From positions 9,486,001 through 9,550,000 of the forward strand of contig OY727097.1 in the NCBI GenBank assembly GCA_963402885.1: a stretch of DNA of 64,000 nt, read 5' to 3'. Below are positions 11,268 to 23,750 of the stretch, one piece after another. The DNA is from Antedon bifida. Lineage: Eukaryota; Echinodermata; Crinoidea; Comatulida; Antedonidae. The number at the start of each line of letters is the position of its first letter. Position 1 is the stretch's first letter. The translations under genes and the position numbers were made by a program. A model generated the notes under the pieces. It had not been told where the DNA came from. It did no database searches and saw only the letters and a program-made list of their open reading frames with translations.

Positions 11268-11789
11268 TTAAGTTGATTCCCGCCCTGTGTGTACTTTCAA
11301 GTGCGTTTTCAAATGGCTATTCCGTTTAAATTTCTTCCCACAATGTTTACATTCATAAGGTGTCTCTCCTGTGTGTACTCTTAAGTGCGTTTTCAAATTG
11401 CTATTCCGTTTGAATTTCTTTCCACAATGTTCGCATTCATATGGTGTCTCCCCTGTGTGTACTCTCAAGTGCATCTTAAAATTCCCATTTTGTTTAAATT
11501 TCTTTCCACAATGTTCACATTCATGAGGTTTCTCTCCTGTGTCTATTCTCAAATGATCTTTCAAATGCCAACTTGTCTCTCCTGTGGGTGTTTTTAAATT
11601 CTTCCCGCAATATTCATTTTCGTTTGTTGGGTTTTCTTCTATTCCCACTACATTTGTTTTAAAATCATCTTCCCATAATATTGTCTCGTTGTAGTGTTCA
11701 CACTCTTCTGTCCAAGTATGCATTCCTAAATGCTCCTTTAAATATATTAACTCAAATTTTTCTCCACAATGTTCACATTTGTATTCCAT
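11268..11789 (-). CDS. C2H2 zinc-finger protein, array locus G2
   Basis: A 173-residue frame from ATG ([12 protein letters not shown] variant) to the stop after HTGREST. The N-terminal module (about residues 1-85) is followed by three canonical fingers with helices QNGNFKM, RNSNLKT and RNSHLKT. It is short for the array; members reach nine fingers. G4 (16474-16995) is an almost identical copy 5.2 kb away, which shows block duplication. The 3' trailer holds AATAAA (complement at 11051-11056). Probably a nuclear DNA-binding protein; three canonical fingers could read about 9 bp. Confidence 0.75.
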   Translation of the reverse strand: MEYKCEHCGEKFELIYLKEHLGMHTWTEECEHYNETILWEDDFKTNVVGIEENPTNENEYCGKNLKTPTGETSWHLKDHLRIDTGEKPHECEHCGKKFKQNGNFKMHLRVHTGETPYECEHCGKKFKRNSNLKTHLRVHTGETPYECKHCGKKFKRNSHLKTHLKVHTGREST

Positions 11790-12180
11790 GATGTTGGTTT
11801 TCGTTCAATCTCACAATTGTAAAAACTTATAACTGCATTTACAGTATCTTTATTATTTTGTGTGAATAGCTCACAGTTAAACCAACAAACCGACAACATA
11901 TTTCTTCTATAGTATTATGTAGGTAGTATAACTGCAGCTTTCTGGTTTTAAGGGCGGTAATCCTCTCGGGTCCGCAAAATGCGGATCCACTTCGCGGACG
12001 TGCGAGAGCGTTTCTTTGTATGTTTGGGGAGGGGAAAATATAGCGTGCTTACCTCGCCCTGTTATGACGATAATTCGCGGTGTTCTAAAAATAGAGATTT
12101 TGGACCTTAGAAAAAAAGGAATATTAGTTTCATTTTACAATTGCACGCCAGTAGCCAGGATTTTTTTACAGGGTCTTTAA
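11790..12180 (-). promoter_or_regulatory. 5' leader of G2 with UTR intron
   Basis: Copy of the array leader. The donor GAG|GTAAGC is at 12047-12052 and the acceptor next to ATTGAACG lies just upstream of the ATG. It has the GCGGATCC variant of the CpG-rich block. Confidence 0.6.
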
Positions 12181-12239
12181 AAAAAAGGCACTTCTCACTC
12201 CCTAGAGGATATTACCCTCCACCCCACCTGCCTTTTTAA

Positions 12240-13680
12240 AAATTTAAACGTATGTGAATTAATAAAAAAGGATCAAGACTTAGAAAACACCAATTGTTGC
12301 CCGCCGCGCCTCCACCTTCATCCCCTGCCAAATACAATGCAAACATCGTAAACATAGCCCTGAGTCAGTGGATCACATGCAAAATCTACCTGTCTCTAAA
12401 CCAAGGCAATTCGATTGCCTTGCTCTAACACCCAGTGACGACACATATCTTAACAAACAAGAGTTTTCTGGCCCATGTCAGAACATCTTGAACGCTAGGT
12501 GCGGAAATTGGCCCGTGTACTTTGAAAATATCAGGCCATGTTTGGTAGAAAATAGGCGTAAATTTAGATAATGTACACCGCACTATATAGCCAACAACAG
12601 GAAATTTAGTTCGTTGACTTTTGAACGTTTTTGGACACAGGGTCTTTGTTTACAATTTTGGTGAAACTGCAAAGTTCCACTTATTTTAAATAAGATATTT
12701 CTTTTCTTATGCAGGTAGATACTGCAGTACAACAATTGTTAGTGCCCAATAATACTTTACGAAAGGGGGAAGAAATTCGGCCCTGGTTTTGATGGAGATA
12801 ATAGAAAATCGTATAAAGAATTGAACGGCACCGTCTTAAAAGAAGGGTACGAGTGAGTGTAAACTCGAAAAAATAATATTGATGATACTGTATTGTGGCA
12901 TGTTGCCTCATTAGTTGTTGGATAGGTACTATTAACATCTAGTCAGAGTTACAACGCTGTATTTAGTCTTAATTTATTATAACTAGACGCGTACCATCTA
13001 GGTCATGCCCACAGATGTTTTTCGAATACATAGTAATTTCAGCGTTAAAAAACTGGCGATTTCAAATGTAAGTACCGCAGAACAATAATACGTCGTCGTT
13101 TACAGAAACGAATAAATAGACACGGTGATTTATATACTCAATTGTACTCAATTAGCACTCTGGGAATTACTTCCGAAGGAAAAACTTGTCACAAAATGAA
13201 ACCAATTGCTTTAGCCAAATTTAAACAAACTTAATTGTGTTTTGCATGTGACATTAGGGTTAAGGGATGGGGAAGAGGATAGGTGCAAAGAGGAACAATT
13301 TTAAAATATTTTCTTTATCCATTCAGTAACGAAATATTAAATATATCAAATAATATACCACTAAACACAGTAAAACATTGCGATTTAATACTTGAAACTG
13401 TCAACGCCAAAGTCTTGATTGAAATATAGTACAGTACATGTAACGACACACCACTACGACGTTTTATTTACATTTTCTGTACAGTATTAATTAACACAAA
13501 CATTGAGAAGCAACTGTCAGTAATTTTATTTGTAAACTTTTATATACATTATGAATCATGCGTTTATATGTAAAAAAGTTTGTGAAAAAACACCTCTATT
13601 CGGGACAAATTCCCCTTAATCGTCAATAAATAATTATCTAACAAATGATTTTCAATTGTTTCTTAGAGCCAATTCATACT
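12240..13680. repeat. Array spacer, block B1 type
   Basis: Homologous to 8000-9470 and 17450-18660 and lacks the TTAA element. The right end is the trailer of G3, with AATAAA (complement) at 13463-13468. No gene is recognised. Confidence 0.7.
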
Positions 13681-13737
13681 TAAGTTGGTTCCCGCCCTGT
13701 GTGTACTTTCAAGTGCGTTTTCAAATGGCTACTCCGT

Positions 13738-14754
13738 TTAAATTAAAGTGTGTACTCTCAAGTGCATCTTCAAACTCCCACTTTGGTTAAATTTCTTTCC
13801 ACAATATTCACATTCATAAGGTGTCTCTCCTGTGTGTATTCTCAAGTGCCTCTTCAAACTCCCACTTTGTTTAAATTTGTTCCCACAATGTTCACATTCA
13901 TAAGGTGTCTCTCCTGTGTGTACTCTCAAGTGCATCTTCAAACTCCCACTTGCTCTGAATTTCTTTCCACAATGTTCACATTCATATGGTGTCTCTCCTG
14001 TGTGTACTTTCAAATGCATCTTTAAATTCCCATTTTGTTTAAATTTCTTCCCACAATGTTCACATTCATAAGGTGTCTCTCCTGTGTGTATTCTCAAGTG
14101 CTTCTTCAAAGCCCCATTTTGTTTAAATTTTTTTCCACAATGTTCACATTCATAAGGTGTCTCTCCTGTGTGTACTCTCAAGTGGGTTCTCAAACCGCTA
14201 TTCCGTTTAAATTTCTTCCCACAATGTTCACATTCATATGGTGTCTCTCCAGTGTGTACTCTCAAGTGCTTCTTCAAATTCCCATTTTGTTTAAATTTCT
14301 TTCCACAATGTTCACATTCATAAGGTGTCTCTCCTGTGTGTACTCTCAAGTGCCTTTTCAAACTCCCACTTGTTTGAAATTTCTTTCCGCACTTTTCACA
14401 TTCATATGGTGTCTCTCCTGTATGTACTCTCAAATGCATCTTAAAATTCCCATTTTGTTTAAATTTCTTTCCACAATGTTCACATTCATGAGGTTTCTCT
14501 CCTGTGTCTATTCTCAAATGATCTTTCAAATGCCAACTTGTCTCTCCTGTGGGTGTTTTTAAATTCTTCCCGCAATATTCATTTTCGTTTGTTGGGTTTT
14601 CTTCTATTCCCACTACATTTGTTTTAAAATCATCTTCCCATAATATTGTCTCGTCGTAGTGTTCACACTCTTCTGTCCAAGTATGTATTCCTAAATGCTC
14701 CTTTAAATAAATTAACTCAAATTTATCTCCACAATGTTCACATTTGTATTTCAT
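13738..14754 (-). CDS. C2H2 zinc-finger protein, array locus G3, nine fingers
   Basis: A 338-residue frame, the longest of the left array. After the shared N-terminal module come nine canonical fingers with helices [56 protein letters not shown] and QSGSLKM. The end is odd: after LRVHT the frame runs into LI and a stop. A deletion has joined the linker to the middle of what was a tenth finger, and its remainder (helix SSHLKT) is out of frame at 13690-13737. Nine contiguous fingers could contact about 27 bp. Function otherwise unknown. Confidence 0.8.
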   Translation of the reverse strand: MKYKCEHCGDKFELIYLKEHLGIHTWTEECEHYDETILWEDDFKTNVVGIEENPTNENEYCGKNLKTPTGETSWHLKDHLRIDTGEKPHECEHCGKKFKQNGNFKMHLRVHTGETPYECEKCGKKFQTSGSLKRHLRVHTGETPYECEHCGKKFKQNGNLKKHLRVHTGETPYECEHCGKKFKRNSGLRTHLRVHTGETPYECEHCGKKFKQNGALKKHLRIHTGETPYECEHCGKKFKQNGNLKMHLKVHTGETPYECEHCGKKFRASGSLKMHLRVHTGETPYECEHCGNKFKQSGSLKRHLRIHTGETPYECEYCGKKFNQSGSLKMHLRVHTLI

Positions 14755-15150
14755 GATGTTGGTTTTCGTTCAATCTCACAATTGTAAAAACGTATAACTG
14801 CATTTACAGTATCTTTATTATTTTGTGTGAATAGCTCACAGTTAAACCAACAAACCGATAAGATATTTCTTCTATAGTATTATGTAGGTAGTAAAACTGC
14901 AGCTTTTTGCTGGCTGGTTTTAAGGGCGGTAATCCTCTCGGGTCCGCAAAATGCGGATCCACTTCGCGGACGTGCGAGAGCGTTTCTTTGTATGTTTGGG
15001 GAGGGGAAAATATAGCGTGCTTACCTCGCCCTGTTATGACGATAATTCGCGGTGTTCTAAAAATAGAGATTTTGGACCTTAGAAAAAAAGGAATATTAGT
15101 TTCATTTTACAATTGCACGCCAGTAGCCAGGATTTTTTTACAGGGTCTTT
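14755..15150 (-). promoter_or_regulatory. 5' leader of G3 with UTR intron
   Basis: Array leader copy. The donor GAG|GTAAGC is at 15019-15024 and the acceptor at AG|ATTGAACG just upstream of the ATG at 14754. Confidence 0.6.
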
Positions 15151-15179
15151 AAAAAAAAAGGCACTTCTCACTCCCTAGG

Positions 15180-16470
15180 GGATATTACCCTCCACCCCAC
15201 CTGTCTTTTTCATAATATTAAAAACGGATGTGAATTAATAAAAAAGGATCAAGACTTAGAAAACACAAAAAAAATAATATTGATGATACTGTATTATGAC
15301 ATGTTGCCTCATTAGTTGTTGGATAGGTACTATTAACATATAGTCAGAGTTACAACGCTGTATTAGTCTTAATTTATTATAACTAGCCGCGTACCATCTA
15401 GGTCATGCCCACAGATGTTTTTCGAATACATAGTAATTTCTGCGTTAAAAAACTGGCGATTTCAAATGTAAGTACCGCAGAACAATAATACGTCGTCGTT
15501 TACAGAAACGAATAAATAGACACGGTGATTTATATACTCAATTAGCACTCTGGGAATTACTTCCGAAGGAAAAACTTGTCACAAAATGAAACCAATTGCT
15601 TTAGCCAAATTTAAAGCTCAGGTACAGGCATGAATTTTAAATATAATATTTGGTTAATAGTACATAAATAAAAAATTTGTAATAGAAATCAAGACGAAAA
15701 AACATGAATTTCCATTAATATGGTCAAATACAAAATTTGGCAAAATTCTGCCATGAAAACCAGGAAGACATTTTTTTCAGTAGTTAGGTAGTTAACCTAA
15801 TGTAATAACATGTCTGGTGACTCCCTAGAAAGTGAAAAAAGATGGTGGATATACGGTGGATAATTTTTGCTATAGCATGAAAATAAAAATCTGAAGTTGA
15901 ATAAAAATACCAGAAATGTAATATTCAAGTTATATTACCTATATTTATTCATCTGATAACATTTTTTACCACACCGTTTATTTTTAATAGCTTTTTAAAA
16001 TGCCTCTCTATTTACAAAATTTGTGTACAAAAGAATAGAGATTTTACTGTGTAATTTGAACTATCCCCCCACTGATAAGAAAGTGCTTATTTTCAACAAG
16101 CTTGTGTAACACAAATAAAATCCCAAAAATTATGAAACATAGGGGAAACTATAGATCGATAATTATTGGAATGTATGATCAATAGAAATTTTTTGCCCGC
16201 ACCTGGCCTTTAAACAAACTTAATTGTGTTTTGCATGTGACACACCACTACGACGTTTTATTTACATTTTCTGTACAGTATTAATTAACACAAACATTGA
16301 GAAGCAACTGTCAGTAATTTTATTTGTAAACTTTTATATACATTATGAATCATGCGTTTATATATAAAAAAGTTTGTGAAAAAACACCTCTATTCGGGAC
16401 AAATTCCCCTTAATCGTCAATAAATAATTATCTAACAAATGATTTTCAATTGTTTCTTAGAGCCAATTCA
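15180..16470. repeat. Array spacer with second TTAA element
   Basis: Near-identical to 9890-11260. After the element, a deletion removes the part between TGTGACA and CACCACTACG that other units keep. AATAAA (complement) for G4 is at 16257-16262. Confidence 0.7.
15615..16209. mobile_element. TTAA-flanked transposon, copy 2
   Basis: Same 595-bp element, ends and insertion point as at 10214-10808. It was therefore carried here by unit duplication, not by a new transposition. Confidence 0.75.
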
Positions 16471-16473
16471 TAC

Positions 16474-16995
16474 TTAAGTTGGTTCCCGCCCTGTGTGTAC
16501 TTTCAAGTGCGTTTTCAAATGGCTATTCCGTTTAAATTTCTTCCCACAATGTTTACATTCATAAGGTGTCTCTCCTGTGTGTACTCTTAAGTGCGTTTTC
16601 AAATTGTTATTCCGTTTGAATTTCTTTCCACAATGTTCGCATTCATATGGTGTCTCCCCTGTGTGTACTCTCAAGTGCATCTTAAAATGCCCATTTTGTT
16701 TAAATTTCTTTCCACAATGTTCACATTCATGAGGTTTCTCTCCTGTGTCTATTCTCAAATGATCTTTCAAATGCCAACTTGTCTCTCCTGTGGGTGTTTT
16801 TAAATTCTTCCCGCAATATTCATTTTCGTTTGTTGGGTTTTCTTCTATTCCCACTACATTTGTTTTAAAATCATCTTCCCATAATATTGTCTCGTTGTAG
16901 TGTTCACACTCTTCTGTCCAAGTATGCATTCCTAAATGCTCCTTTAAATATATTAACTCAAATTTTTCTCCACAATGTTCACATTTGTATTCCAT
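16474..16995 (-). CDS. C2H2 zinc-finger protein, array locus G4
   Basis: A 173-residue frame, nearly identical to G2. The shared N-terminal module is followed by three fingers with helices QNGHFKM, RNNNLKT and RNSHLKT. Differences from G2 fall at helix positions (N to H in finger 1, S to N in finger 2) and near the C-terminus (REPT instead of REST). The gene, its leader (donor at 17260-17265) and its trailer all repeat the G2 unit at a distance of about 5.2 kb. Confidence 0.75.
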   Translation of the reverse strand: MEYKCEHCGEKFELIYLKEHLGMHTWTEECEHYNETILWEDDFKTNVVGIEENPTNENEYCGKNLKTPTGETSWHLKDHLRIDTGEKPHECEHCGKKFKQNGHFKMHLRVHTGETPYECEHCGKKFKRNNNLKTHLRVHTGETPYECKHCGKKFKRNSHLKTHLKVHTGREPT

Positions 16996-17400
16996 GATGT
17001 TGGTTTTCGTTCAATCTCACAATTGTAAAAACTTATAACTGCATTTACAGTATCTTTATTATTTTGTGTGAATAGCTCACAGTTAAACCAACAAACCGAT
17101 AAGATATTTCTTCTATAGTATTATGTAGGTAGTATAACTGCAGCTTTCTGCTGGCTGGTTTTAAGGGCGGTAATCCTCTCGGGTCCGCAAAATGCGGATC
17201 CACTTCGCGGACGTGCGAGAGCGTTTCTTTGTATGTTTGGGGAGGGGAAAATATAGCGTGCTTACCTCGCCCTGTTATGACGATAATTCGCGGTGTTCTA
17301 AAAATAGAGATTTTGGACCTTAGAAAAAAAGGAATATTAGTTTCATTTTACAATTGCACGCCAGTAGCCAGGATTTTTTTACAGGGTCTTTAAAAAAAAG
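16996..17400 (-). promoter_or_regulatory. 5' leader of G4 with UTR intron
   Basis: Array leader copy with donor GAG|GTAAGC at 17260-17265 and the conserved acceptor next to ATTGAACG. Confidence 0.6.
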
Positions 17401-17449
17401 GCACTTCTCACTCCCTAGAGGATATTACCCTCCACCCCACCTGCCTTTT

Positions 17450-18690
17450 TAAAAATTTAAACGTATGTGAATTAATAAAAAAGGATCAAGACTTAGAAAA
17501 CACCAATTGTTGCCCGCCGCGCCTCCACCTTCATCCCCTGCCAAATACAATGCAAACATCGTAAACATAGCCCTGAGTCAGTGGATCACATGCAAAATCT
17601 ACCTGTCTCTAAACCAAGGCAATTCGATTGCCTTGCTCTAACACCCAGTGACGACATATATCTTAACAAACAAGAGTTTTCTGGCCCATGTCAGAACATC
17701 TTGAACGCTAGGTGCGGAAATTGGCCCGTGTACTTTGAAAATATCAGGCCATGTTTGGTAGAAAATAGGCGTAAATTTAGATAATGTACACCGCACTATA
17801 TAGCCAACAACAACAGCTGTAGGAAATTTAGTTCGTTGCCTTTTGAACGTTTTTGGACACAGGGTCTTTGTTTACAATTTTGGTGAAACTGCAAAGTTCC
17901 ACTTATTTTAAATAAGATATTTCTTTTCTTATGCAGGTAGATACTGCAGTACAACAATTGTTAGTGCCCAATAATACTTTACGAAAGGGGGAAGAAATTC
18001 GGCCCTGGTTTTGATGGAGATAATAGAAAATCGTATAAAGAATTGAACGGCACCGTCTTAAAAGAAGGGTACGAGTGAGTGTAAACTCGAAAAAATAATA
18101 TTGATGATACTGTATTGTGGCATGTTGCCTCATTAGTTGTTGGATAGGTACTATTAACATCTAGTCAGAGTTACAACGCTGTATTTAGTCTTAATTTATT
18201 ATAACTAGACGCGTACCATCTAGGTCATGCCCACAGATGTTTTTCGAATACATAGTAATTTCAGCGTTAAAAAACTGGCGATTTCAAATGTAAGTACCGC
18301 AGAACAATAATACGTCGTCGTTTACAGAAACGAATAAATAGACACGGTGATTTATATACTCAATTAGCACTCTGGGAATTACTTCCGAAAGAAAAACTTG
18401 TCACAAAATGAAACCAATTGCTTTAGCCAAATTTAAACAAACTTAATTGTGTTTTGCATGTTACATTAGGGTTAAGGGATAGAGAAGAGGATAGGTGCAA
18501 AGAGGAACAATTTTTAAATATATTCTGTATCCATTCAGTAACGAAATATTAAATGTGTTCATGTTTTACAAATAATATACCACTAAACACAGTAAAACAT
18601 TGCGATTTAATACTTGAAACTGTCAACGCCAAAGTCTTGATTGAAATATAGTACAGTATGTAACGATACACCACTACGACGTTTATATAT
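17450..18690. repeat. Array spacer, block B1 type
   Basis: Homologous to 12240-13450 and, from about 18105, to 43139-43720. It shows the uninterrupted sequence GATGATACTGTATTGTGG (about 18102-18119), which is the empty site of the large palindrome inserted at 30098. Confidence 0.75.
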
Positions 18691-18704
18691 ATTTTTTACT
18701 CGGG

Positions 18705-19260
18705 GTACCCGAGTCTAGGACTTACTCATTTTCTCCTCTTCTTCCATCTGGACACTATTGAGTAAAAAGTGCGATTTTTTAAGTACTACTCCTCCCTTAT
18801 TCGTTGTAATATTGAGCTGGGATTTGGCATGAATATACTACAGGGACATGTCCTCAAAGCAATAGAGCCATATTTTTACATTTCAAACCGGATGCAGCCA
18901 TATCATGTCTCAAAGATGGTACCGTATAGCCGTATTTGGTAGAGGTTATTGATGTGTATGTGACGTCACATCCCGTCATATGACGTAATTACAGCTTCTT
19001 TTGCTGCACCCCGAGTATCGCACATTCGTGCTTTTTTGTTAATTAATTTGTTTAATTAAGAAGCCACAATGTGTGACACACACCAGTAGTTATATGCGGC
19101 TTCTTGGCGTAGTGGTTATCACGTCTGCTTAACACGCAGAAGGTCCCCGGTTCGAAGATGGTACCGTATAGCCGTATTTGATGTGTATGTGACGTTACAT
19201 CCGGTCTTATGACGTCATTACAGCTTCTTTTGCTGTACCCCGAGTATCGCACATTCGTGC
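18705..19260. repeat. TACTCGGGGTA-ended repeat with internal duplication
   Basis: This starts TACTCGGGGTACCCGAGT and ends GTACCCCGAGTA. An inner block (GATGGTACCGTATAGCCGTATTT to ATCGCACATTCGTGC) occurs twice, at about 18914-19030 and 19156-19255, with the tRNA-like piece between. A second copy lies at 43729-45920, split by a transposon. Probably a non-autonomous DNA element; family unknown. Confidence 0.55.
19099..19155 (+). pseudogene. Truncated tRNA-Val(AAC)-like sequence, copy 1
   Basis: The 57-nt sequence has a box A match (TGGCGTAGTGG), an anticodon arm TCTGC/GCAGA around loop TTAACAC with anticodon AAC, and a box B start (GGTTCGA). It is cut off inside the T arm, and no acceptor 3' strand follows. 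It is a tRNA-derived relic or SINE head, not a working tRNA. Confidence 0.7.
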
Positions 19261-19473
19261 TTGTTTAATTACAGTATTAATTAATTTAAACGTTGAGAAG
19301 CAACTGTCAGTAAAAAAGATTATTTGTATAATATACATTATGTGTTTATATGTAAAAAGGTTTGGGAAAAAACATCTCAGTTCGGGGCAAATCATAAATT
19401 CCCTTTAATCGTCAATAAATAATTATCTAACTCAACTTTTAATTAAAATGAGTAAGCATAATGATTTTCATTT

Positions 19474-19798
<325 letters not shown>

Positions 19799-20010
19799 TT
19801 ACATTTTCTGTACAGTATTAATTAACACAAACATTGAGAAGCAACTGTCAGTAATTTTATTTGTAAACTTTTATATACATTATGAATCATGCGTTTATAT
19901 GTAAAAAAGTTTGTGAAAAAACACCTCTATTCGGGACAAATTCCCCTTAATCGTCAATAAATAATTATCTAACAAATGATTTTCAATTGTTTCTTAGAGC
20001 CAATTCATAC

Positions 20011-20958
20011 TTAAGTTGGTTCCCGCCCTGTGTGTACTTTCAAGTGCGTTTTCAAATGGCTACTCCGTTTAAATTTCTTTTCACAATGTTCACATTCATA
20101 TGGTGTCTCTCCTGTGTGTACTCTCAAGTGCATCTTCAAACTCCCACTTTGGTTAAATTTCTTTCCACAATATTCACATTCATAAGGTGTCTCTCCTGTG
20201 TGTATTCTCAAGTGATTCTTCAAATTCCCATTTTGTTTAAATTTTTTTCCACAATGTTCACATTCATAAGGTGTCTCTCCTGTGTGTACTCTCAAGTGGG
20301 TTCTCAAACCGCTATTCCGTTTAAATTTCTTCCCACAATGTTCACATTCATATGGTGTCTCTCCTGTGTGTATTCTCAAGTGATTCTTCAAATTCCCATT
20401 TTGTTTAAATTTCTTTCCACAATGTTCACATTCATATGGTGTCTCTTCTGTGTGTACTTTCAAGTGGTTTTTCAAACCCCCACTCTGTTTAAATTTCTTT
20501 CCACAATGTTCACATTCATAAGGTGTCTCTCCTGTGTGTACTCTCAAGTGCCTTTTCAAACTCCCACTTGTTTGAAATTTCTTTCCGCACTTTTCACATT
20601 CATATGGTGTCTCTCCTGTATGTACTCTCAAATGCATCTTAAAATTCCCATTTTGTTTAAATTTCTTTCCACAATGTTCACATTCATAAGGTTTCTCTCG
20701 ATCTCCAGTGTGTACTCTCAAGTGATCTTTCAAATGCCCACTTGTCTCTCCTGTGGGTGTTTTCAAATTCTTCCCGCAATGTTCATTTTCGTTTGTTGGG
20801 TTTTCTTCTATTCCCACTAAATTTGTTTTAAAATCATCTTCCCATAATATTGTCTCGTCGTAGTGTTCACACTCTTCTGTCCAAGTATGTATTCCTAAAT
20901 GCTCCTTTAAATAAATTAACTCAAATTTATCTCCACAATGTTCACATTTGTATTTCAT
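20011..20958 (-). CDS. C2H2 zinc-finger protein, array locus G6, eight fingers
   Basis: A 315-residue frame. The N-terminal module ([12 protein letters not shown] form, [18 protein letters not shown]) leads into eight canonical fingers with helices [49 protein letters not shown] and SSHLKT. Two modules (QNGNLKN) are identical, and several are shared with G3 in different order, which shows exchange of single fingers. AATAAA (complement) is at 19794-19799. Probably a nuclear DNA-binding protein. Confidence 0.8.
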   Translation of the reverse strand: MKYKCEHCGDKFELIYLKEHLGIHTWTEECEHYDETILWEDDFKTNLVGIEENPTNENEHCGKNLKTPTGETSGHLKDHLRVHTGDREKPYECEHCGKKFKQNGNFKMHLRVHTGETPYECEKCGKKFQTSGSLKRHLRVHTGETPYECEHCGKKFKQSGGLKNHLKVHTEETPYECEHCGKKFKQNGNLKNHLRIHTGETPYECEHCGKKFKRNSGLRTHLRVHTGETPYECEHCGKKFKQNGNLKNHLRIHTGETPYECEYCGKKFNQSGSLKMHLRVHTGETPYECEHCEKKFKRSSHLKTHLKVHTGREPT

Positions 20959-21345
20959 GATGTTGGTTTTCGTTCAATCTCACAATTGTAAAAACGTATA
21001 ACTGCATTTACAGTATCTTTATTATTTTGTGTGAATAGCTCACAGTTAAACCAACAAACCGATAAGATATTTCTTCTATAGTATTATGCAGGTAGTAAAA
21101 CTGCAGCTTTTTGCTGGCTGGTTTTAAGGGCGGTAATCCTCTCGGGTCCGCAAAATGCGATCCACTTCGCGGACGTGTGAGAGCGTTTCTTTGTATGTTT
21201 GGGAAGGGGAAAATATAGCGTGCTTACCTCGCCCTGTTATGATGATAATTCGCGGTGTTCTAAAAATAGAGATTTTGGACCTTAGAAAAAATGGAATATT
21301 AGTTTCCTTTTACAATTGCAAGCCAGTAGCCAGGATTTTTACAGA
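20959..21345 (-). promoter_or_regulatory. 5' leader of G6, truncated outer part
   Basis: Donor GAG|GTAAGC at 21222-21227. The outer part ends at 21343 with GGATTTTTACAG joined directly to AACAATAATACG, which deletes block B1. The identical junction recurs at 23747, so the two units share one ancestor. Confidence 0.65.
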
Positions 21346-21943
21346 ACAATAATACGTCGTCGTTTACAGAAACGAATAAATAGACGCGGTGATTTATATA
21401 CTCAATTGTACTCAATTAGCACTCTGGGAATTACTTCCGAAGGAAAAACTTGTCACAAAATGAAACCAATTGCTTTAGCCAAATTTAAACAAACTTAATT
21501 GTGTTTTGCATGTGACATTAGGGTTAAGGGATGGGGAAGAGGATAGGTGCAAAGAGGAACAATTTTTAAATATATTCTTTATCCATTCAGTAACGAAATA
21601 TTAAATATATCAAATAATATACCACTAAACACAGTAAAACATTGCGATTTAATACTTGAAACTGTCAACGCCAAAGTCTTGATTGAAATATAGTACAGTA
21701 CATGTAACGACACACCACTACGACGTTTTATTTACATTTTCTGTACAGTATTAATTAACACAAACATTGAGAAGCAACTGTCAGTAATTTTATTTGTAAA
21801 CTTTTATATACATTATGAATCATGCGTTTATATGTAAAAAAGTTTGTGAAAAAACACCTCTATTCGGGACAAATTCCCCTTAATCGTCAATAAATAATTA
21901 TCTAACAAATGATTTTCAATTGTTTCTTAGAGCCAATTCATAC
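21346..21943. repeat. Array spacer, shortened
   Basis: B1-deleted spacer and trailer of the next unit, with AATAAA complement near 21728-21733. Repeated with a 2,404-bp offset at 23750-24347. No gene. Confidence 0.7.
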
Positions 21944-22538
<595 letters not shown>

Positions 22539-22750
22539 TTACATTTTCTGTACAGTATTAATTAACACAAACATTGAGAAGCAACTGTCAGTAATTTTAT
22601 TTGTAAACTTTTATATACATTATGAATCATGCGTTTATATGTAAAAAAGTTTGTGAAAAAACACCTCTATTCGGGACAAATTCCCCTTAATCGTCAATAA
22701 ATAATTATCTAACAAATGATTTTCAATTGTTTCTTAGAGCCAATTCATAC

Positions 22751-23362
22751 TTAAGTTGGTTCCCGCCCTGTGTGTACTTTCAAGTGCGTTTTCAAATTGC
22801 TACTCCGTTTAAATTTCTTTTCACAATGTTCACATTCATATGGTGTCTCTCCTGTGTGTACTCTCAAGTGCATCTTCAAACTCCCACTTTGGTTAAATTT
22901 CTTTCCACAATGTTCACATTCATAAGGTGTCTCTCCTGTGTGTACTCTCAAGTGCCTTTTCAAACTCCCACTTGTTTGAAATTTCTTTCCGCACTTTTCA
23001 CATTCATATGGTGTCTCTCCTGTATGTACTCTCAAATGCATCTTAAAATTCCCATTTTGTTTAAATTTCTTTCCACAATGTTCACATTCATAAGGTTTCT
23101 CTCGATCTCCAGTGTGTACTCTCAAGTGATCTTTCAAATGCCCACTTGTCTCTCCTGTGGGTGTTTTCAAATTCTTCCCGCAATGTTCATTTTCGTTTGT
23201 TGGGTTTTCTTCTATTCCCACTAAATTTGTTTTAAAATCATCTTCCCATAATATTGTCTCGTCGTAGTGTTCACACTCTTCTGTCCAAGTATGTATTCCT
23301 AAATGCTCCTTTAAATAAATTAACTCAAATTTATCTCCACAATGTTCACATTTGTATTTCAT
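22751..23362 (-). CDS. C2H2 zinc-finger protein, array locus G8, four fingers
   Basis: A 203-residue frame with the intact N-terminal module and four canonical fingers: QNGNFKM, TSGSLKR, QSGSLKM and SSNLKT. It looks like G6 with four internal fingers removed in frame, as expected from unequal recombination between near-identical finger repeats. The leader has donor GTAAGC at 23626-23631. Ends HTGREPT. Probably DNA-binding; about 12 bp could be read. Confidence 0.8.
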   Translation of the reverse strand: MKYKCEHCGDKFELIYLKEHLGIHTWTEECEHYDETILWEDDFKTNLVGIEENPTNENEHCGKNLKTPTGETSGHLKDHLRVHTGDREKPYECEHCGKKFKQNGNFKMHLRVHTGETPYECEKCGKKFQTSGSLKRHLRVHTGETPYECEHCGKKFNQSGSLKMHLRVHTGETPYECEHCEKKFKRSSNLKTHLKVHTGREPT

Positions 23363-23750
23363 GATGTTGGTTTTCGTTCAATCTCACAATTGTAAAAACG
23401 TATAACTGCATTTACAGTATCTTTATTATTTTGTGTGAATAGCTCACAGTTAAACCAACAAACCGATAAGATATTTCTTCTATAGTATTATGCAGGTAGT
23501 AAAACTGCAGCTTTTTGCTGGCTGGTTTTAAGGGCGGTAATCCTCTCGGGTCCGCAAAATGCGATCCACTTCGCGGACGTGTGAGAGCGTTTCTTTGTAT
23601 GTTTGGGAAGGGGAAAATATAGCGTGCTTACCTCGCCCTGTTATGATGATAATTCGCGGTGTTCTAAAAATAGAGATTTTGGACCTTAGAAAAAATGGAA
23701 TATTAGTTTCCTTTTACAATTGCAAGCCAGTAGCCAGGATTTTTACAGAA
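23363..23750 (-). promoter_or_regulatory. 5' leader of G8, truncated outer part
   Basis: As for G6: donor at 23626-23631 and the same B1 deletion junction at about 23747. Confidence 0.65.

Noticed and set aside
12368-12571. 67-residue plus-strand frame kept in several spacer copies
   Set aside because: It starts at GTG, not ATG, is broken in the first unit, and its conservation is explained by recent duplication of the whole spacer.
12681-12938. 85-residue minus-strand frame repeated in spacers
   Set aside because: No domain or credible start, and the same block duplication explains its recurrence.
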